Assembly (NCBI GenBank): GCA_015143735.1
Contig: VKHC01000464.1
Location: forward strand, 1-11,784
DNA from: Synura sp. LO234KE
Lineage: Eukaryota > Sar > Synurophyceae > Synurales > Mallomonadaceae
Direction: 5' to 3'
DNA length: 11,784 nucleotides
Shown in pieces: positions 9,462 to 11,784 of this stretch; positions within the stretch are counted from its first letter, which is position 1, and every line of letters begins with the position of its first letter. Under the pieces are notes generated by a model. That model had not been told where the DNA came from, ran no database searches, and saw only the letters and a program-made list of their open reading frames with translations. A program made the position numbers and the translations under genes.

Positions 9462-10459
9462 ATATTTAATGGATATATTTAACAAATCCGGCGCGAGCAG
9501 GTGAATCGGGAGGCGTTATTTTTTATATATTATTTAGATTATGATCCTCGTCTACAAATAGGCGAAGATGGAGTGGAATCGCACACCAGCGACTGACGAC
9601 AAAATCGCCACCGGCTAGGATCCCCCGCGTAACTGCCTCCCACTCAGTCGACTTGTTGACCATACTACCACGAATATGTAACGGCAGTAGTTAATTGTAG
9701 CCTACACCAGCTACCTGAGCATACACGTGGTGTTCTGACTTGCCTTCGCTTGCCCGTAAAACATAGCTCCTTTAGGGAGCGAACAGTTACAAGCCCGGGG
9801 CCTCGCGTCTTATATCAGAATGACTGGTGAAGCGATTGAGATCAACCTTGCTAACAATTTCACTGTATGCCCCCGATCCCCTTCCTTGCCCATCTCAATT
9901 CGCCACCTTGCCCACATCCGCATTGACAGTTTCGTGAATAATAACCTTAATCAGTGAATACACCCTCTCTGCACAGCTCCCCACATTCTAAAGTGCGAGG
10001 CCAAATATCATAGAATAAGATTCAAGCACTAGAATTATTTTCTAGTATCCCTTTTGATTTGCTTATTTAAAGCAGAATCTGTAACTGCCTATTGTGAGTA
10101 TAAATGTATTTATTTATTGAGCTGGAAACGATTTGGTAAGTTCAAGCAACTTTTGCCTGTACTGTCACGGAAGCGATTTCCGACTTTCGTGAGTGGAAAT
10201 ATCGAATTAAATTAGTAGTTTTTCAAGGTTGCTTAGGTATAGTGCTGGTCGCGATAAATTGAGGTATTGAACTATAGGCGAGACGTACCCACTTGGTCCG
10301 ATATGTAATACACTAACAAATTTGCCGGATGGGAAGCAGAATATAATAAAAATAATCACGCAAATTATATTTTTATGAAGTAGAAACTAATGAGGTCCAC
10401 GAATTCGAGCAATTTTCTTAACTATTTATACAGCGAAAGTCCGATGTACAGATATTATC

Positions 10460-10531
10460 ATATATTCGTTATTAGGTAAAATGAACTTTTCGCAAATATA
10501 TTCGTTATTTGCTACAAGGAACCTTTCGCAA
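10460..10531. repeat. Diverged tandem duplication, 2 x 36 bp
   Basis: Units 10460-10495 and 10496-10531 are directly adjacent and match at 31 of 36 positions. Both begin ATATATTCGTTATT and end CTTTCGCAA or TTTTCGCAA. The array stops one base before the probable 5'UTR intron of SF3B6. The five substitutions indicate that the duplication is not recent. Confidence 0.75.
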
Positions 10532-10532
10532 A

Positions 10533-10583
10533 GTAAGGCAACAAGTTTTACTGAATTTGATGTGTATTTTGTGTTGATTGCAG
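10533..10583 (+). other. Probable 51-nt 5'UTR intron of the SF3B6 gene
   Basis: GTAAGG at the left and TTGATTGCAG at the right bound exactly 51 nt, the same size class as the three coding introns downstream (51, 54 and 54 nt). TTTTACTGAA inside could serve as a branch site. The start codon follows 36 nt after the acceptor. Removal does not place the upstream ATG at 10481 in frame with SF3B6. Confidence 0.5.
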
Positions 10584-10619
10584 AGAAAACACTAAATCAA
10601 GAAAAATTACTTTCGCGCT

Positions 10620-11147
10620 ATGGCATCTATGGCAACGCAAGGTCGGCGCGGAAACGTAAGTATAGCATTTAATCACAGTGCTTAAGTTATTTTATCTCTA
10701 ACCCAGGCGAGGCTTCCACCTGAAGTAAACAGAATTTTATTTGTTCGAAATTTACCATTTAAGGTTACTGTTTTGATAAGTACAAAATATTTAATAACAT
10801 AAATTTTTTTACATAAGGTTACAGCGGAAGAAATGTATGACATTTTTGGTAAATATGGACCTATTCGCCAAATAAGATTGTAAGCCTGAATTGAATTATT
10901 TAAAATGCTTATTCAATTGCATGATAAATTTAGGGGCGATAAGCAGGACACAAGGGGGACAGCTTTTGTTGTATTCGAAGATATATATGATGCCAAAAAC
11001 GCTGTTGACCATTTATCGGGTTTCAACGTGTGTGGTCGTTATCTTGTTGTTCTTTACTACCAGGCCACGAAAATGCAGAAAAGAATAGATAATCAAAAGA
11101 AAAGGAAAGATTTGGATGATCTCAAACAAGAGGCTGGATTGTCATGA
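10620..11147 (+). CDS. SF3B6: Splicing factor 3b subunit 6 (p14), four exons
   Basis: This RRM protein of the U2 snRNP SF3b complex sits next to the branch-point adenosine during early spliceosome assembly in the nucleus. Exons: 10620-10655, 10707-10763, 10818-10879, 10934-11147. The joined frame encodes 122 residues; human p14 has 125. The conserved start [18 protein letters not shown] is residues 14-31, with RNP2 at about 22-27. [17 protein letters not shown] follows. RNP1, RGTAFVVF, is 59-66, and [24 protein letters not shown] matches the human protein closely. The C-terminal tail is charged and diverged. The third intron splits codon 52 (TT|G). Residue F24 stands where human p14 has Tyr22. 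The three coding introns are 51, 54 and 54 nt, far shorter than most patatin introns nearby. The start ATG gives the expected short N-terminus; ATG at codon 4 is an alternative. Confidence 0.95.
10760..10822 (+). repeat. 9-bp direct repeat TAAGGTTAC across both splice sites of SF3B6 intron 2
   Basis: Copies at 10760-10768 and 10814-10822 are exactly one intron length (54 bp) apart, and each spans an exon-intron junction. The mature mRNA keeps one copy. The pattern looks like a target-site duplication around a 45-bp insert. Confidence 0.7.
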
Positions 11148-11784
11148 TAGTACCATCCAGGCTATTCACCATCCATGCTATCCCATGAAGATTACAACTG
11201 GTGGTATTACAATATCTTAATGCAGCAAAGGAGAACCGCCGAACAAAAGCAATATAATGTTTCGTGTTTTTGACTGTTATTGGTTAAGAGAGCCAGTAAA
11301 TTTGCTCTTTTTTATTTCATTTACCATGTGTCTGTTGTCCTAGGGTTGAAGTGGGAGTGCTAGTAGTAGTTCTGAGAACCACTAGCGTCAAAAATGATCA
11401 TATTTTCACGCTTGCATCAGTTGGCGTCATCGAAGGACGACAGAGGGATATTGCTTAGTAAATTCCTCTATTTCTTTAGAAGGGGGCCCATTTTATGTGA
11501 TAGTCTAGCAGTAAGGGCAACAAGTGTTCTTACTAGGAGTGGCAGCTAGGAGTAGTACTAGTAGTATGATTATCCTCTACTACCCTTTCTTCTCAACAAT
11601 GTGCGCGTGCAGTGGTTGAAAACCCTAGGTCGATTTGTCGTAGAGAGCGATGAGAAAGTGCACTCTTGCTTCGCTCAATGTCGCCCGGCCCTCTTGTCGG
11701 AATAGTAACTCTAGGATGCTAGCTTAGGCTAAAATAGTCAAAGATCTTAATCACCTTAGATTTAATATTAACTGAGAGGAAGTG
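11148..11784. other. 3' flank of SF3B6, no gene recognised
   Basis: This holds the SF3B6 3'UTR and unassigned DNA. Two imperfect inverted repeats stand out: AGTAGTTCT-GA-GAACCACT around 11364-11383, and AGTAAG (11510-11515) with CTTACT (11529-11534), which has an inner AAC/GTT extension. Words of the type AGTAGTA recur near 11550. No reading frame resembles a known protein. Confidence 0.4.

Larger units (their letters stand above)
7255..10459. other. Long gene-poor interval between the patatin and SF3B6 genes
   Basis: No gene can be named in these 3.2 kb. Positions 7407-7592 have an open ATG frame of 61 codons that could be an extra patatin 3' exon but has no recognisable motif. Positions 7600-8330 are AT-rich; they include a spaced AACGGTC pair (7953 and 7968) and a GCTGGTT/AACCAGC inverted repeat (7996-8027). 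Positions 8340-8525 are more GC-rich and open in several frames without an ATG-led family match. Positions 9084-9485 form a GC-richer island open on both strands, with several small hairpins. Positions 9500-10459 are mostly AT-rich and featureless. No tRNA, rRNA or snRNA motif was found by eye. Confidence 0.45.

Noticed and set aside
10481-10672. 63-codon ATG frame upstream of SF3B6
   Set aside because: It crosses the tandem duplication and the probable 5'UTR intron, has no family match, and is out of frame with SF3B6.

Overview
The window is nuclear DNA from a eukaryote. Genes lie on both strands, two genes are split by GT-AG introns, and intergenic DNA is ample. The kinase carries a string of subdomain signatures (HRDLKPDN, then TGSLRYMAPEVALRQPY and DVYSFGIILWQMA) that I associate with TKL-type kinases of diatoms and other stramenopiles. 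A stramenopile, possibly a diatom or relative, is therefore my best guess. It rests on recollection and not on a search.

Layout from left to right. Positions 1-81 (minus strand) hold a fragment of a LINE-type reverse transcriptase that runs off the left edge. Positions 563-1639 (plus) encode an intronless, catalytically complete protein kinase; TATAAATA and a perfect CRE palindrome TGACGTCA lie upstream. Positions 1640-3128 hold no gene I can name. Positions 3129-4022 (minus) encode a UBC6/UBE2J-type ubiquitin-conjugating enzyme. It shares a 144-bp divergent spacer with a patatin-like phospholipase gene at 4167-7254 (plus).

The patatin gene is the main discovery by reading. It appears as scattered short open frames, but they join through eleven GT-AG introns into one 439-residue protein with an intact Ser-Asp catalytic dyad. 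Positions 7255-10459 are a long gene-poor stretch with short palindromes. Positions 10620-11147 (plus) encode splicing factor SF3B6 (p14) in four exons separated by introns of only 51-54 nt, preceded by a probable 51-nt 5'UTR intron and a 36-bp tandem duplication. Positions 11148-11784 contain nothing I recognise.

The genes do not form a pathway. They are a signalling kinase, a protein-degradation E2, a lipid acyl hydrolase and a core U2 snRNP protein. I see no new multi-gene system. The most unusual observations concern gene structure: a sharp split in the patatin gene between an intronless AT-ending 5' part and an intron-rich GC-ending 3' part; an SF3B6 intron with a 9-bp direct repeat across both splice sites; and a Phe where human p14 has the branch-point-contacting Tyr22.
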